Origin: Desulfosporosinus sp. HMP52
GTDB taxonomy: Bacteria; Bacillota; Desulfitobacteriia; Desulfitobacteriales; Desulfitobacteriaceae
Length of the DNA stretch: 38,434 bases
Assembly (NCBI RefSeq): GCF_000765145.1
Contig: NZ_JMGA01000044.1
Location: 1-38,434 of the forward strand
Direction of reading: 5' to 3'
Part shown: positions 1 to 8,206 of the stretch, in pieces
How the letters are laid out: every line of letters begins with the position of its first letter
Position numbering within the stretch: position 1 is the first letter of the stretch
Program-made: the position numbers and the translations under genes
The notes under the pieces: model-generated
The model's database searches: none
What the model saw: only the letters and a program-made list of their open reading frames with translations
What the model was told of the DNA's origin: nothing

Positions 1-85
1 GGTCAACCCCAAAGTAAACCCGAGGGCCCAAAGGATGTTAAACGAAAGAAACATGCCAGCCCAAAAAAGATCAAGTGATTCTTAG
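1..85 (+). other. Probable 3' end of an upstream gene, frame undecided
   Basis: Two frames are open from the window edge. One gives 25 Lys/Pro-rich residues and stops at TGA 76-78. The other gives 27 residues ending RSSDS and stops at TAG 83-85, at the foot of the hairpin that starts at 79. Either could be a protein C terminus, and the second looks more like an ordinary one (NPRAQRMLNERN). Upstream sequence is needed to choose. Neither may be real, because this stretch also contains a possible small hairpin (ATGTT 36-40 with AACAT 51-55). Confidence 0.3.
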
Positions 86-205
86 CTTCAGATGGAGTTT
101 GCCTAAGAGGAATACTTACTCCAGCTGAAGCTTAGAAGAACTTATCCAGAGACGTAGCAGCCGTTATCTCCCTGGGAGTCTTACGGATGCTACGTCATCG
201 GATAA
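79..205. repeat. Two adjacent nested inverted repeats (hairpin pair)
   Basis: First hairpin: 79-91 pairs with 125-137 (13 bp, one mismatch), and inside it TGGAGT 93-98 pairs with ACTCCA 118-123. Second hairpin: 142-164 pairs with 183-205 (23 positions, three mismatches and one G-T), with a perfect 9-bp core at 151-159/188-196. Neither is followed by a T run, so they are not simple terminators. They could be a dispersed intergenic hairpin element or part of a structured RNA. No second copy was noticed in this window. Confidence 0.6.
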
Positions 206-217
206 ACAAGGGATTTC

Positions 218-252
218 AAGGCCCCTAAGCTGAAAATTAGCTTAGGGGCCTT
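218..252. terminator. Strong hairpin, likely terminator
   Basis: A perfect 14-bp stem (218-231 with 239-252) encloses a 7-nt loop. It lies 24 bp beyond the stop codon of the minus-strand gene at 276. The flanks are A/T-rich but have no clean T run, so termination is inferred from stem strength and position. It may serve both strands. Confidence 0.65.
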
Positions 253-275
253 GTGAAATTTAAAATATAACACTA

Positions 276-920
276 TTAAAAGAGTTCCGCCCCGAACTCA
301 TCAACCAGAGTAGTCTCAACATCATCAAGACTTATTCTTCCTAATTCCTTAAGATGGCCATCTTCCAACCATTCCAGGTAATTTTCGTAAGTGAAATTTG
401 GATCATCATAGTAAAATTTCAGAAGAGAAAAAGAAAAACCCTCTGCATGAGGATCCTCATCATAACGAAGCAGGTAGTATTCGGTGTCTTCAAGGTTACT
501 CTTAAAAAATACAGCTTCTCCAGGTACAATCTGTACCACTTTAGCATCCTCATACTGACGATTGACGAATTGAAGAGTAAATGCCTGTAATGGAATCTGG
601 TTATTAGTATGGTGTTCGGTAGTTACGCCTGATTCCGGTAGTGGGTTGCTAATTGGCTGTTGCAAAGTTTCCCAAGTGTAAACTGATTCGGTAGCCAGAT
701 CCTCTTCCATCTGTTCAGCGATAACTTCCAACCGGCGTGAAACAACTGAGGGGAGACGGAATTCTGGGCATGAAGTATTGCGACAGTGATAGACCGGAAC
801 ATTATTCACACGTCCGACACCGTGGGCTAAATCAATAGGAATCGTCCTGGCTGTCAGATATCCAATATCCCCACAACCGCACATTTCGGTAGGTTCTAAA
901 AGTTCGTCTTCATCAAACAC
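276..920 (-). CDS. Protein with YgiT/MqsA-like zinc-finger N terminus
   Basis: I read this as a protein of about 214 residues starting at GTG 920, which follows AGGTG by six bases. The upstream in-frame ATG at 992 has no ribosome binding site and would add an unlikely hydrophobic leader. Near the N terminus the sequence has MCGCG, then about 30 residues of short strands, then CRNTSC. This two-part cysteine pattern is the layout of the YgiT-type zinc finger. The remaining ~150 residues are acidic, rich in Glu, Asp and aromatics, and not recognised. The protein has no DNA-binding helix-turn-helix such as MqsA carries after its zinc finger, and no toxin partner lies beside it. The gene is monocistronic and divergent from pstS. 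The zinc-finger call is moderately sure; the function is unknown. Confidence 0.7.
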   Translation of the reverse strand: MFDEDELLEPTEMCGCGDIGYLTARTIPIDLAHGVGRVNNVPVYHCRNTSCPEFRLPSVVSRRLEVIAEQMEEDLATESVYTWETLQQPISNPLPESGVTTEHHTNNQIPLQAFTLQFVNRQYEDAKVVQIVPGEAVFFKSNLEDTEYYLLRYDEDPHAEGFSFSLLKFYYDDPNFTYENYLEWLEDGHLKELGRISLDDVETTLVDEFGAELF

Positions 921-1005
921 TGATTGCACCTCGCTAAAGATTAATGTAAGTAAATTCGCCAAGTTTAAGATAATTCCTCTAAACTTATACATTAAATCTA
1001 GCCAA

Positions 1006-1022
1006 TTAACGCAAACTTTAAA
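1006..1022 (+). promoter_or_regulatory. Possible Pho box repeats upstream of pstS
   Basis: TTAACG (1006-1011) and TTTAAA (1017-1022) are spaced 11 bp apart, like the TT(A/C)ACA direct repeats bound by PhoP in Bacillus. Only two imperfect repeats are visible, so this rests mainly on the gene being pstS. Confidence 0.25.
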
Positions 1023-1089
1023 ACAGATAAGATATTTTATCGAAATACTTTCTTATCAAGTTACTAGAAACCTTGAAGGGGGGATTATT

Positions 1090-2175
1090 ATGTCTATAAA
1101 AAAATGGAGATCTATGGTTTGGATGGCCGTCTTAGTTTTGACAATTTTACTTACTGGGTGCGGAGGAGAAAACCAAGAACCAACCGGACAAGAAAAAAGT
1201 GATTCTGCTAATCTCACTGGCTCAGGAAGTTCATTTGTTTACCCTTTATTAAATCAACAAATTGAAGAGTACCGTAAAAATAACCCTAAGATTTCCATCA
1301 ATTATCAAAGCACAGGTAGTGGTGCAGGAATAAAACAAGTTTCTGAGCAAACCATTGATTTTGGGGCAACTGATGGTCCCATGACAGATGAACAGCTCAA
1401 ATCAGCAAAGGGAGGAAATTTGCTGCACATTCCTTTAACTCTAGGTGCCGTAGCGGTTACCTACAATCTTCCGAGTACTCCGAAGGATTTGAAAATTAGC
1501 CCTGGGGTTCTAACGGATATTTTTCTCGGCAAGATTACAAATTGGAATGATAAAAGAATTGCCGACGAGAATCCGGGAGTAGCTCTGCCGGATTTGCAAA
1601 TCACAGTTGCCCATCGCTCGGATGGGAGCGGAACCACATATATTTTTTCCGATTACCTAAGCACTATCAGTCCTGAATGGCGAGAAAAAGTAGGTAAAGG
1701 GACTTCTTTAAATTGGCCTGCCGGAATTGGCGGTAAAGGTAATTCCGGAGTTGCTGGGGTAATTCAACAAACCTCCGGTTCAATCGGATATTTAGAACTG
1801 GCTTATGCAGTTCAGAACAACTTGTCCTATGCCATGATGAAAAATAAGGAGGGCAAATGGACTGCTCCATCTCTCCAAACTACCTCCGCTGCAGCAGCGG
1901 CTGCAACAATCCCTGAGGACATGAGGGTGTCAATCGTCAATGCTCCCGGAGCTGAGGCTTATCCGATAGCTGGATTCGCTTGGGCTTTAATCTATCAGAA
2001 TCAAACAGATAAAGCCAAAGGCACTGCACTGGTTAACTTCATCAATTGGGCTATACATGATGGTCAGGCTCTTTCAGAGGGGTTACATTATGCAAAGCTG
2101 CCTGCTAATTTAGTAAGTCGTGAAGAAGGGATGTTAAAAACAATAACTTTTCAGGGAGAGCCCTTGCTAAAGTAA
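1090..2175 (+). CDS. pstS: Phosphate ABC transporter, substrate-binding lipoprotein
   Basis: PstS captures phosphate outside the membrane and delivers it to the PstCAB transporter. The ATG follows AAGGGGGG. The first ~23 residues are a lipoprotein signal with a lipobox (LTGC), so Cys24 should be lipidated and anchor the protein to the outer face of the membrane. Phosphate-binding motifs of the family are visible: GSGSSF, STGSGAG, FGATDGPM and HRSDGSGTT. The length of 361 residues is normal. It opens a five-gene operon in the usual order, pstSCAB-phoU, and is expected to be induced by phosphate limitation, although no phoPR genes lie in the window. The identification is very secure. Confidence 0.97.
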   Translation: MSIKKWRSMVWMAVLVLTILLTGCGGENQEPTGQEKSDSANLTGSGSSFVYPLLNQQIEEYRKNNPKISINYQSTGSGAGIKQVSEQTIDFGATDGPMTDEQLKSAKGGNLLHIPLTLGAVAVTYNLPSTPKDLKISPGVLTDIFLGKITNWNDKRIADENPGVALPDLQITVAHRSDGSGTTYIFSDYLSTISPEWREKVGKGTSLNWPAGIGGKGNSGVAGVIQQTSGSIGYLELAYAVQNNLSYAMMKNKEGKWTAPSLQTTSAAAAAATIPEDMRVSIVNAPGAEAYPIAGFAWALIYQNQTDKAKGTALVNFINWAIHDGQALSEGLHYAKLPANLVSREEGMLKTITFQGEPLLK

Positions 2176-2233
2176 TATTAGTTTTGAGTAATCTTGGGGG
2201 GCAGAAATGAAGGGAAGGCAGAAGGATTAAGAA

Positions 2234-3178
2234 ATGAGTAAAAAGCGAAGATTTAATACCTCTTTAGGAGATCAATTCCTGAGACTTGTCACCTTCCTGA
2301 TGGCCTTCAGTGTCTTGGTACTCATGGCATGGATGGGATGGCAAATGTTTGATGCTGCGCGACCTAGTATTCATACATTTGGATTTAGCTTTATTACCAG
2401 CCGTGTATGGGATCCGGTAAAGGAACAATTTGGAGCACTCCCTTTTATCTATGGCACATTAATGACCTCTCTACTGGCCTTGCTTCTAGCAGCACCCATC
2501 GGACTTGGTGTGGCAATATTTCTCAATGAAATGGCCGAATCAAAGTTTCGCGCGGTGATCGGTTTCTTAGTTGAGATGCTGGCAGCAATTCCGAGTGTTG
2601 TCTATGGACTGTGGGGGATTTTTGTCCTGGCCCCTTGGTTAAGGGAAACAGTGGAGCCCGGTCTGGCAAAGTGGTTAGGCTTTATTCCACTCTTTCAAGG
2701 TACTCCCGTAGGCTTTGGTATGTTAGCAGGTGGATTAATTCTCGCCATGATGATATTGCCGACGATTGCTGCTATCTCTAGGGAGGTTATGGCTTCCGTT
2801 CCTAATATGCAGCGTGAAGCCGCTCTTGCCCTAGGGGCGACTAAATGGGAAATGATCAAGGTAGCAGTTTTACCTTACGCTAAGACAGGAATAATGGGTG
2901 GAATAATGTTGGGCTTAGGAAGAGCACTTGGAGAGACTATGGCGGTAACTATGGTAATCGGCAATCGCCCGGATATTCTTCCTTCTTTATTTGCACCTGC
3001 CTACTCTATGGCGGCAGTGATTGCCAATGAATTTACAGAAGCTACCTATGATTTGTATTTGAGCGCATTGGTAGAAATTGGATTTATCCTGTTCGGGATT
3101 ACATTAGTTCTTAACTTTCTTGCTCGGCTCCTTGTTTGGTCTGTAGCGCGTGGGCCTAAGGGAGGAAACTTGGTATGA
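2234..3178 (+). CDS. pstC: Phosphate ABC transporter permease PstC
   Basis: PstC is one of the two membrane subunits forming the phosphate channel. The 314-residue protein has about six hydrophobic helices and the permease coupling loop (EAALALGATKWEMIKVAVLP), which contacts the ATPase PstB. It overlaps pstA by four bases (ATGA), implying coupled translation. The 58-bp gap after pstS holds a 7-codon reading frame (ATG 2207 to TAA 2228-2230) behind a strong GGGGGG, ending three bases before the pstC ATG. That frame may hand ribosomes on to pstC or may be chance. Confidence 0.96.
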   Translation: MSKKRRFNTSLGDQFLRLVTFLMAFSVLVLMAWMGWQMFDAARPSIHTFGFSFITSRVWDPVKEQFGALPFIYGTLMTSLLALLLAAPIGLGVAIFLNEMAESKFRAVIGFLVEMLAAIPSVVYGLWGIFVLAPWLRETVEPGLAKWLGFIPLFQGTPVGFGMLAGGLILAMMILPTIAAISREVMASVPNMQREAALALGATKWEMIKVAVLPYAKTGIMGGIMLGLGRALGETMAVTMVIGNRPDILPSLFAPAYSMAAVIANEFTEATYDLYLSALVEIGFILFGITLVLNFLARLLVWSVARGPKGGNLV

Positions 3179-4011
3179 AGGATTACATTCGAAAATATAA
3201 AAACTGGCTAATGTTGAGCATCTTTGTCGCAGCAACTGTTATAGCCTTGGTGCCCTTGTTTGGAGTTTTAGGGTATGTCTTGAAAAATGGCCTTGGGGCA
3301 TTGAATATGCAGTTTTTTACCAACTTACCCAAAGCCATGGGGCTGTCAGGTGGGGGGATGGCCAATGCTATAGTAGGGACTTTGATCATGGTATTAATTG
3401 CGAGTCTGATCGGTATTCCGGTTGGGATTCTGGCAGGAATTTATCTAACGGAATATGATCGCCATAGTTGGTTCAGTACAGCGGTTCGTTTTGCAACGGA
3501 CGTATTAACAGGTATCCCTTCAATAATTGTTGGGATAGTTATCTATACAGCCGTAGTATTAAAAATGGGTAACTTTTCGGCCCTGGCAGGTGGTTTGGCC
3601 TTGGCAATTATTATGATTCCCTTAATCATTCGTTCCACAGAAGAAATGCTAAAGCTTGTTTCCCATTCAATTAGAGAAGCAGGATATGCTTTAGGTATAT
3701 CTAAGGGTAAAACTATTTTAAAAATTGTGCTTCCAACTGCCGCCAAAGGAATAATTACCGGAGCAATGTTAGCCATCGCTCGTGTCTCAGGGGAAACCGC
3801 TCCTTTATTATTTACGGCCTTAGGGAATCAGTATTGGGCACGATCTCTGAATGAGCCTATTGCTTCGTTGCCCGTTCAAATTTTCCAATATGCTACATCT
3901 CCTTATAAGGAGTGGCACCAACTTGCTTGGGCCGGATCCTTAGTATTAATTCTTTTGATTATTATTATAAATTTGGCTGCCCGATTTGCATTTCGCTCGA
4001 GACATAGTTAG
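3175..4011 (+). CDS. pstA: Phosphate ABC transporter permease PstA
   Basis: PstA is the second membrane subunit of the phosphate channel, paired with PstC. The protein is 278 residues with about six transmembrane segments and its own coupling loop (EAGYALGISKGKTILKIVLP). The ATG lies within the end of pstC, preceded by GGGAGGAAAC, so it is translationally coupled. Length and gene order match the family, and nothing is missing. Confidence 0.96.
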   Translation: MKDYIRKYKNWLMLSIFVAATVIALVPLFGVLGYVLKNGLGALNMQFFTNLPKAMGLSGGGMANAIVGTLIMVLIASLIGIPVGILAGIYLTEYDRHSWFSTAVRFATDVLTGIPSIIVGIVIYTAVVLKMGNFSALAGGLALAIIMIPLIIRSTEEMLKLVSHSIREAGYALGISKGKTILKIVLPTAAKGIITGAMLAIARVSGETAPLLFTALGNQYWARSLNEPIASLPVQIFQYATSPYKEWHQLAWAGSLVLILLIIIINLAARFAFRSRHS

Positions 4012-4023
4012 GAGGGGATCTAT

Positions 4024-4776
4024 GTGGGACAGACTTTGAGTGTTCGTAAGCTTGAAGCGTGGTATGGCCCTAACAAGACTCTTAAGGGCATAAACATGGA
4101 GATTGAGGCTAATCATGTGACAGCTATTATTGGCCCGTCAGGATGTGGAAAGTCAACTTTTGTTCGTTGTATAAACCGTATGCATGAGACGTTGCCCGGC
4201 ACAAAGGTTATTGGAGAAATCATTTTAGATGGAGAAAGCATTTATGACCAAGATCCCGTGGCCTTAAGAAAAACTGTCGGCATGGTTTTTCAAAAACCAA
4301 ACCCCTTTCCTTCAATGAGTATTTTTGAGAATGTGGTTGCCGGGGTCCGATTAAATGGTCAGAGAAACAAGCAAAACCTACAGGCCATTGCCGAGAGAAG
4401 TTTACGGATGGCTGCTCTCTGGGATGAAGTAAAAGATCGCTTGAATTATTCAGGTATTAGTTTATCAGGTGGTCAGCAGCAGCGTTTGTGTATCGCTAGA
4501 GCGTTGGCAGTTGAACCTGAGATACTGCTTATGGATGAACCGGCCTCAGCCTTAGACCCTATAGCGACAACTCACATTGAAGAATTAATTAGGCAATTAA
4601 GAGATAATTACACCATCCTTATAGTTACGCATAATATGCAACAAGCGGCACGAATTGCAGATTCTACAGCGTTTTTTCTTAATGGAGAACTTGTTGAGCA
4701 TGGAGCAACCTCTGAAATATTTACAAACCCAAAAGATAAACGAACTGAGGACTATATTACTGGGCGATTCGGCTAG
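4024..4776 (+). CDS. pstB: Phosphate ABC transporter ATP-binding protein
   Basis: PstB hydrolyses ATP on the inner face of the membrane to drive phosphate import through PstCA. The 250-residue protein has Walker A GPSGCGKS (37-44), the Q-loop glutamine (Q90), the signature LSGGQ (147-151), Walker B ILLMDEP (D171, E172) and the switch histidine in VTHN. The start is GTG 4024 after TAGGAGGGG. An overlapping ATG at 4022 has a better initiation codon but reads only five codons (MWDRL) before a stop, so it could slightly reduce PstB output. phoU follows 20 bp downstream. Confidence 0.96.
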   Translation: MGQTLSVRKLEAWYGPNKTLKGINMEIEANHVTAIIGPSGCGKSTFVRCINRMHETLPGTKVIGEIILDGESIYDQDPVALRKTVGMVFQKPNPFPSMSIFENVVAGVRLNGQRNKQNLQAIAERSLRMAALWDEVKDRLNYSGISLSGGQQQRLCIARALAVEPEILLMDEPASALDPIATTHIEELIRQLRDNYTILIVTHNMQQAARIADSTAFFLNGELVEHGATSEIFTNPKDKRTEDYITGRFG

Positions 4777-4796
4777 AAAAGGAGGATGTGGTTTAA

Positions 4797-5447
4797 ATGA
4801 GACAGTCACTTAACGAAGGACAATTTGTTTTAATCCAGCTACTTAAAGATATGGGAAAAGAGGTTGAACGTATTTTGCAGGGTTGTATGCAGACGTTAAT
4901 TTCTTTAGATCGAATACAAGCAGATTATTGGATTGCCGAAGATCAGAAAATTAACGACTTCGAACGTCAAGTCGATGATGAATGTGTGCGTTTAATTGCA
5001 ACCCAGCAGCCTGTTGCCAAAGATTTGCGGAAAATTATTTCGGCGATGAAAATATCCACTGACCTTGAACGCATGGGAGATTTAGCCATTGATATAGCCA
5101 AGATTGTCCGGAGAATCGAGGGTCCTTTAATTAAGCAGCTTATTGATATTCCCCTGATGGCGGAGAAAGCTCTGGAAATGATGAGACGAGGCTTAGAAGC
5201 CTATGCTATCGAGGATATGGAACTTGCCAATGGTTTAGCGGATCAAGATGATCAAGTTGATCAGCTGTATAAGAAAGTTGTCAGAGATTTACTGGTAATT
5301 ATGACAGAAAGGCCGGAAGTTTTAGATCAGGGCATGTACTTAGCCTTTGTGGGGCGATACCTAGAAAGGTTTGCAGATCATGCAACTAATATTGGAGAAA
5401 ATGTCATATACATTGCAACAGCTGGGAGACAAGATTTGAACAAGTAA
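4797..5447 (+). CDS. phoU: Phosphate transport regulator PhoU
   Basis: PhoU links the Pst transporter to the phosphate-sensing kinase and restrains phosphate uptake. The 216-residue protein is all helical with the family's two three-helix repeats. Each repeat carries the acidic metal-cluster motif: TDLERMGDLAIDIAK in the first and RYLERFADHATNIGEN in the second. The ATG follows GGAGGATG. It is the last gene of the pst operon, and a promoter region begins just after it. Confidence 0.95.
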   Translation: MRQSLNEGQFVLIQLLKDMGKEVERILQGCMQTLISLDRIQADYWIAEDQKINDFERQVDDECVRLIATQQPVAKDLRKIISAMKISTDLERMGDLAIDIAKIVRRIEGPLIKQLIDIPLMAEKALEMMRRGLEAYAIEDMELANGLADQDDQVDQLYKKVVRDLLVIMTERPEVLDQGMYLAFVGRYLERFADHATNIGENVIYIATAGRQDLNK

Positions 5448-5456
5448 TAATTTTTT

Positions 5457-5486
5457 TTGACAAATGTTTGACGGAATGCATACTCT
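5457..5486 (+). promoter_or_regulatory. Candidate sigma-A promoter (upstream of two) before rimO
   Basis: TTGACA (5457-5462), 18-bp spacer, TACTCT (5481-5486). The -35 is perfect and the -10 is mediocre. A second, better-placed promoter follows at 5512. Confidence 0.4.
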
Positions 5487-5511
5487 GAATACTAGATACT
5501 GTTAATATTTT

Positions 5512-5540
5512 TTGACCTTGTTGAAGTGTTGGTTTATACT
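5512..5540 (+). promoter_or_regulatory. sigma-A-type promoter for rimO-pgsA
   Basis: TTGACC (5512-5517), 17-bp spacer, TATACT (5535-5540). It lies 33 bp before the rimO start, giving a short leader. Confidence 0.65.
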
Positions 5541-5573
5541 AAGTAAAGCAGACCAATGATATGAGGTGTAGTG

Positions 5574-6905
5574 TTGACTAAGAAAGTTGCAGTTGTCACT
5601 TTAGGTTGTCCTAAAAATCAAGTGGACAGTGAAGTGATGTCAGGTTTACTGGCTAAAGATCACATATTTGTTGAAAACCCTGAAGAGGCAGAAGTTATTG
5701 TTGTAAATACCTGTACGTTTATTCAATCTGCCAAGGAAGAATCCATTGAAGCCATTTTTGAAATGGCCAATCTTAAGAAATCTGGTAATTGTCAGACCTT
5801 GATTGCAGCTGGCTGTTTAGCTCAAAGATATGGTTCAGAATTAATGCAGGATATTCCTGAATTAGACGGTGTTCTTGGAACGGGGAATATCGATGAAATA
5901 ACAAAGTTAGTTCAAGCAACTGAAGAATCGCGTACCTCTCTGATTAAGCAAGGAGCACCGGATTTTCTCCACAATGAACAGATGGCCAGAATCCGTTCTA
6001 CACCGGATTATCTCGCCTATGTAAAAGTTGCCGAGGGTTGCGATAACTATTGTACTTATTGTGTTATTCCCTATGTACGTGGGCGTTTTCGTAGTCGCCC
6101 TCTGGAATCCGTAATTCATGAAGTAAAAGAAATGGCTGCTCAAGGAGTTAAGGAAATCCTGGTTATGGGCCAAGATACCACCCGTTATGGGCAGGATCTA
6201 TATAATGAACTTCGACTTCCTGAGCTCATTCGTGAGCTTGCTCTTATAGAAGGAATCGAATGGATTAGATTAATGTATTGTTATCCAGAGCGTTTCTCGG
6301 ATGAATTAATTGAAGTTATGCGCCAAGAACCGAAGGTTTGTAAGTATATTGACTTACCGTTGCAACATGCAGATAATAAAATATTAAGAGACATGAATCG
6401 GCGGGGAACTATTGAACAAGCAGAGATCCTGATTAATAAATTACGGACTGCAATTCCGGACATAACTCTGCGAACAACTATGATTACTGGTTTCCCCGGA
6501 GAAACTGAGCAAGAATTTCAAACGATGCTTGATTTTATTAAGCGAGTCCAATTTGATCGCCTTGGTGTTTTTGCCTACTCTCAAGAGGAAAATACCCCGG
6601 CAGGTCAAAGAGAAGATCAGGTACCCGTGGAACTTCGCGAACAGCGAAGAGATCAGATTATGGAAATTCAACAAGGCATATCTCGGCAACGACTTCAGCG
6701 TTGGGTTAATAGAATTGTTAAGGTGCTTATAGAGGTAAAACTGCCCGATGGCCGGTGGATGGGACGAACAGAAGGGGATGCTCCAGAAATCGATGGTCAA
6801 GTCTATATCAAGGATACACAGGTCTCATTTGAAGAAGGGGAAATGGTCAAAGTTCGCATCATTGAGGCGGATAACTACGATTTAGTGGGAGTGGTTGTCT
6901 CGTGA
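5574..6905 (+). CDS. rimO: Ribosomal protein S12 methylthiotransferase RimO
   Basis: RimO is a radical-SAM enzyme that adds a methylthio group to the conserved aspartate of ribosomal protein S12. In order it has an N-terminal UPF0004 domain with cluster cysteines (LGC, NTC and GC near residues 12, 47 and 81), the radical-SAM triad in CDNYCTYC (about 156-163), and a C-terminal TRAM domain. The spacing and the VIPYVRGRFRSR stretch favour RimO over the tRNA enzyme MiaB. I prefer TTG 5574 to the adjacent GTG 5571 because the GAGGTG site sits too close to the GTG. It overlaps pgsA by four bases. Confidence 0.93.
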   Translation: MTKKVAVVTLGCPKNQVDSEVMSGLLAKDHIFVENPEEAEVIVVNTCTFIQSAKEESIEAIFEMANLKKSGNCQTLIAAGCLAQRYGSELMQDIPELDGVLGTGNIDEITKLVQATEESRTSLIKQGAPDFLHNEQMARIRSTPDYLAYVKVAEGCDNYCTYCVIPYVRGRFRSRPLESVIHEVKEMAAQGVKEILVMGQDTTRYGQDLYNELRLPELIRELALIEGIEWIRLMYCYPERFSDELIEVMRQEPKVCKYIDLPLQHADNKILRDMNRRGTIEQAEILINKLRTAIPDITLRTTMITGFPGETEQEFQTMLDFIKRVQFDRLGVFAYSQEENTPAGQREDQVPVELREQRRDQIMEIQQGISRQRLQRWVNRIVKVLIEVKLPDGRWMGRTEGDAPEIDGQVYIKDTQVSFEEGEMVKVRIIEADNYDLVGVVVS

Positions 6906-7459
6906 ATTTACCCAATCGATTAACCCTAGCCAGAATTGTATTGATACCAGTTTTTATGACCTTATTGTTATTGAAATTTCCAAAAGGTTATACCCTTTTT
7001 CCTTATCAAGACTTGGTGGCGGCGGTAATCTTTATCTTGGCTGCCGCTACAGATGGCTTGGATGGCTATATTGCGCGTAAGCGTAATCAAGTTACGAATT
7101 TGGGCAAATTCATGGATCCCTTAGCTGACAAGCTTTTAGTGTCAGCTGCTCTAATATCTTTAGTTCAGCTCGGAGAGGTTACGGCGTGGATCGCTTGGAT
7201 CATCTTGGCCAGAGAGTTTGCAGTTACAGGGCTTCGAGCCATTGCTGCCGTCGACAGGGTTGTGATTAGTGCCAGTAAACTTGGTAAAATTAAAACCACG
7301 ACTCAAGTAATTGCAATTTCAGCAATACTATTACACGATTGGCCACTTTCTCTTGTAGGTATATATATTGGTCAACCGCTTTTGTACATAGCCCTGTTTT
7401 TCACAGTTATATCAGGCCTGGATTATCTAATGAAATCTCGTAAATTATTACGTAAGTAG
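6902..7459 (+). CDS. pgsA: CDP-diacylglycerol-glycerol-3-phosphate 3-phosphatidyltransferase
   Basis: This membrane enzyme makes phosphatidylglycerol phosphate, the first committed step to phosphatidylglycerol. The CDP-alcohol phosphotransferase signature is intact: DGLDGYIAR, eight residues, then GKFMDPLADK. The protein is 185 residues with several transmembrane helices. Its GTG start overlaps the rimO stop (GTGA), so the pair is translationally coupled. A rimO-pgsA-cinA-recA order is common in Firmicutes; here an extra two-gene operon is inserted before cinA. Confidence 0.95.
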   Translation: MNLPNRLTLARIVLIPVFMTLLLLKFPKGYTLFPYQDLVAAVIFILAAATDGLDGYIARKRNQVTNLGKFMDPLADKLLVSAALISLVQLGEVTAWIAWIILAREFAVTGLRAIAAVDRVVISASKLGKIKTTTQVIAISAILLHDWPLSLVGIYIGQPLLYIALFFTVISGLDYLMKSRKLLRK

Positions 7460-7487
7460 TTTATACTCAAATTCCGCGCAACTATCA

Positions 7488-7522
7488 ATGAGTGCTCTTC
7501 CAAAGATGAGCACTCATTTTTA
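7488..7522 (+). terminator. Rho-independent terminator after pgsA
   Basis: A 10-bp stem (7488-7497 with 7508-7517) with a 10-nt loop is followed by TTTTT. It closes the rimO-pgsA unit. Confidence 0.85.
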
Positions 7523-7599
7523 ATGTTCTGAACGGAGTGTTAATTAAAAAAAGTCTTCCTCATATAACCATATTTGGCTATAAAATTTTTTTTCTCAGT

Positions 7600-7640
7600 A
7601 TATACTACGTGCTATAATGTCGATATAGCATGTAGTATAT
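7600..7640. promoter_or_regulatory. 17-bp inverted repeat over an extended -10 promoter
   Basis: Arms 7600-7616 and 7624-7640 are inverted copies with one mismatch (G7609 against A in the other copy) around a 7-nt centre. The left arm and centre contain TGC-TATAAT (7610-7618), an extended -10 element, with no good -35. A protein dimer bound here would cover the core promoter and the transcription start. The element ends six bases before the ribosome binding site of the next gene. Regulation by a repressor is inferred; which one is unknown. Confidence 0.65.
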
Positions 7641-7655
7641 CAAATGGAGGAAAAT

Positions 7656-8183
7656 ATGATGACAAATCGCCGAATACTGTTGATTAGCCTCGTTGGATTT
7701 CTGATATTTGGATTGCTACTAGGGGGTAGATACATTTATCAGAAGCAGTGGGTTGATGTTACCATCTTAAGTCAAAGTCAGGAAATCCCCGGAGTTGTTT
7801 CAGCGAAAGTCGAAAGTCACAATGGTTTAAAAGAGATGGTTGTAAAGACCAATCAGTTAACTAACCTTCGACAAGCCTGCCAGATATTAAAAAAAGTTGC
7901 GGAAAATGTGCCGATTCGATTTATTGACAGCAGGAATCAAACCCTTGAGCGGGTTCTTGGGCAAATGCAGTTTGCTGTACAGGAAGGTATCGTAAGTGGA
8001 AACTTTACGGTTATGGCCCAAAATCTAAGAACCCAAGCAGAAAATGAAGGTGTCAATTTAGAACTGGAAATGGATAGTGACGCCATTTATTTGATCCTTA
8101 ATCAGGGCCAAGCTCAGCTGATAGAGGTTATCGAACGGAATGGGCAAGGTGAATTTCTATCCAGTGAAAAGGATATGGGTTAA
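7656..8183 (+). CDS. Single-pass membrane protein paired with FtsH-like protease
   Basis: I do not recognise this protein. I start it at ATG 7656, five bases after GGAGG; a second ATG follows at 7659 and is equally possible. ATG 7644 overlaps the ribosome binding site and is rejected. The product of about 175 residues has one N-terminal transmembrane segment (LLISLVGFLIFGLLLG) with a basic cytoplasmic start, then an extracytoplasmic domain of alternating strands and helices (IPGVVSAKVESHNG and onward), ending in an acidic tail. It has no cysteines apart from one. The downstream protease gene begins 23 bp later and has no promoter of its own, so the two are surely co-transcribed. A role as adaptor, substrate or regulator of that protease is a guess from position only. 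Confidence 0.8.
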   Translation: MMTNRRILLISLVGFLIFGLLLGGRYIYQKQWVDVTILSQSQEIPGVVSAKVESHNGLKEMVVKTNQLTNLRQACQILKKVAENVPIRFIDSRNQTLERVLGQMQFAVQEGIVSGNFTVMAQNLRTQAENEGVNLELEMDSDAIYLILNQGQAQLIEVIERNGQGEFLSSEKDMG

Positions 8184-8206
8184 TTAAGAAAGGGAGAAGG
8201 TAAGGT

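Noticed and set aside
1-275. tmRNA, RNase P RNA, SRP RNA or 6S RNA at the left edge
   Set aside because: None of the conserved cores I know for these RNAs is present.
921-992. Longer N terminus for the minus-strand YgiT-like protein
   Set aside because: No ribosome binding site precedes ATG 992, and the added residues are hydrophobic and unlike the family; GTG 920 has AGGTG.
7574-7606. Second promoter with TATACT (7601-7606) inside the left arm of the inverted repeat
   Set aside because: The only -35-like TTGGCT (7574-7579) is 21 bp away, too far; the extended -10 at 7610-7618 is better.
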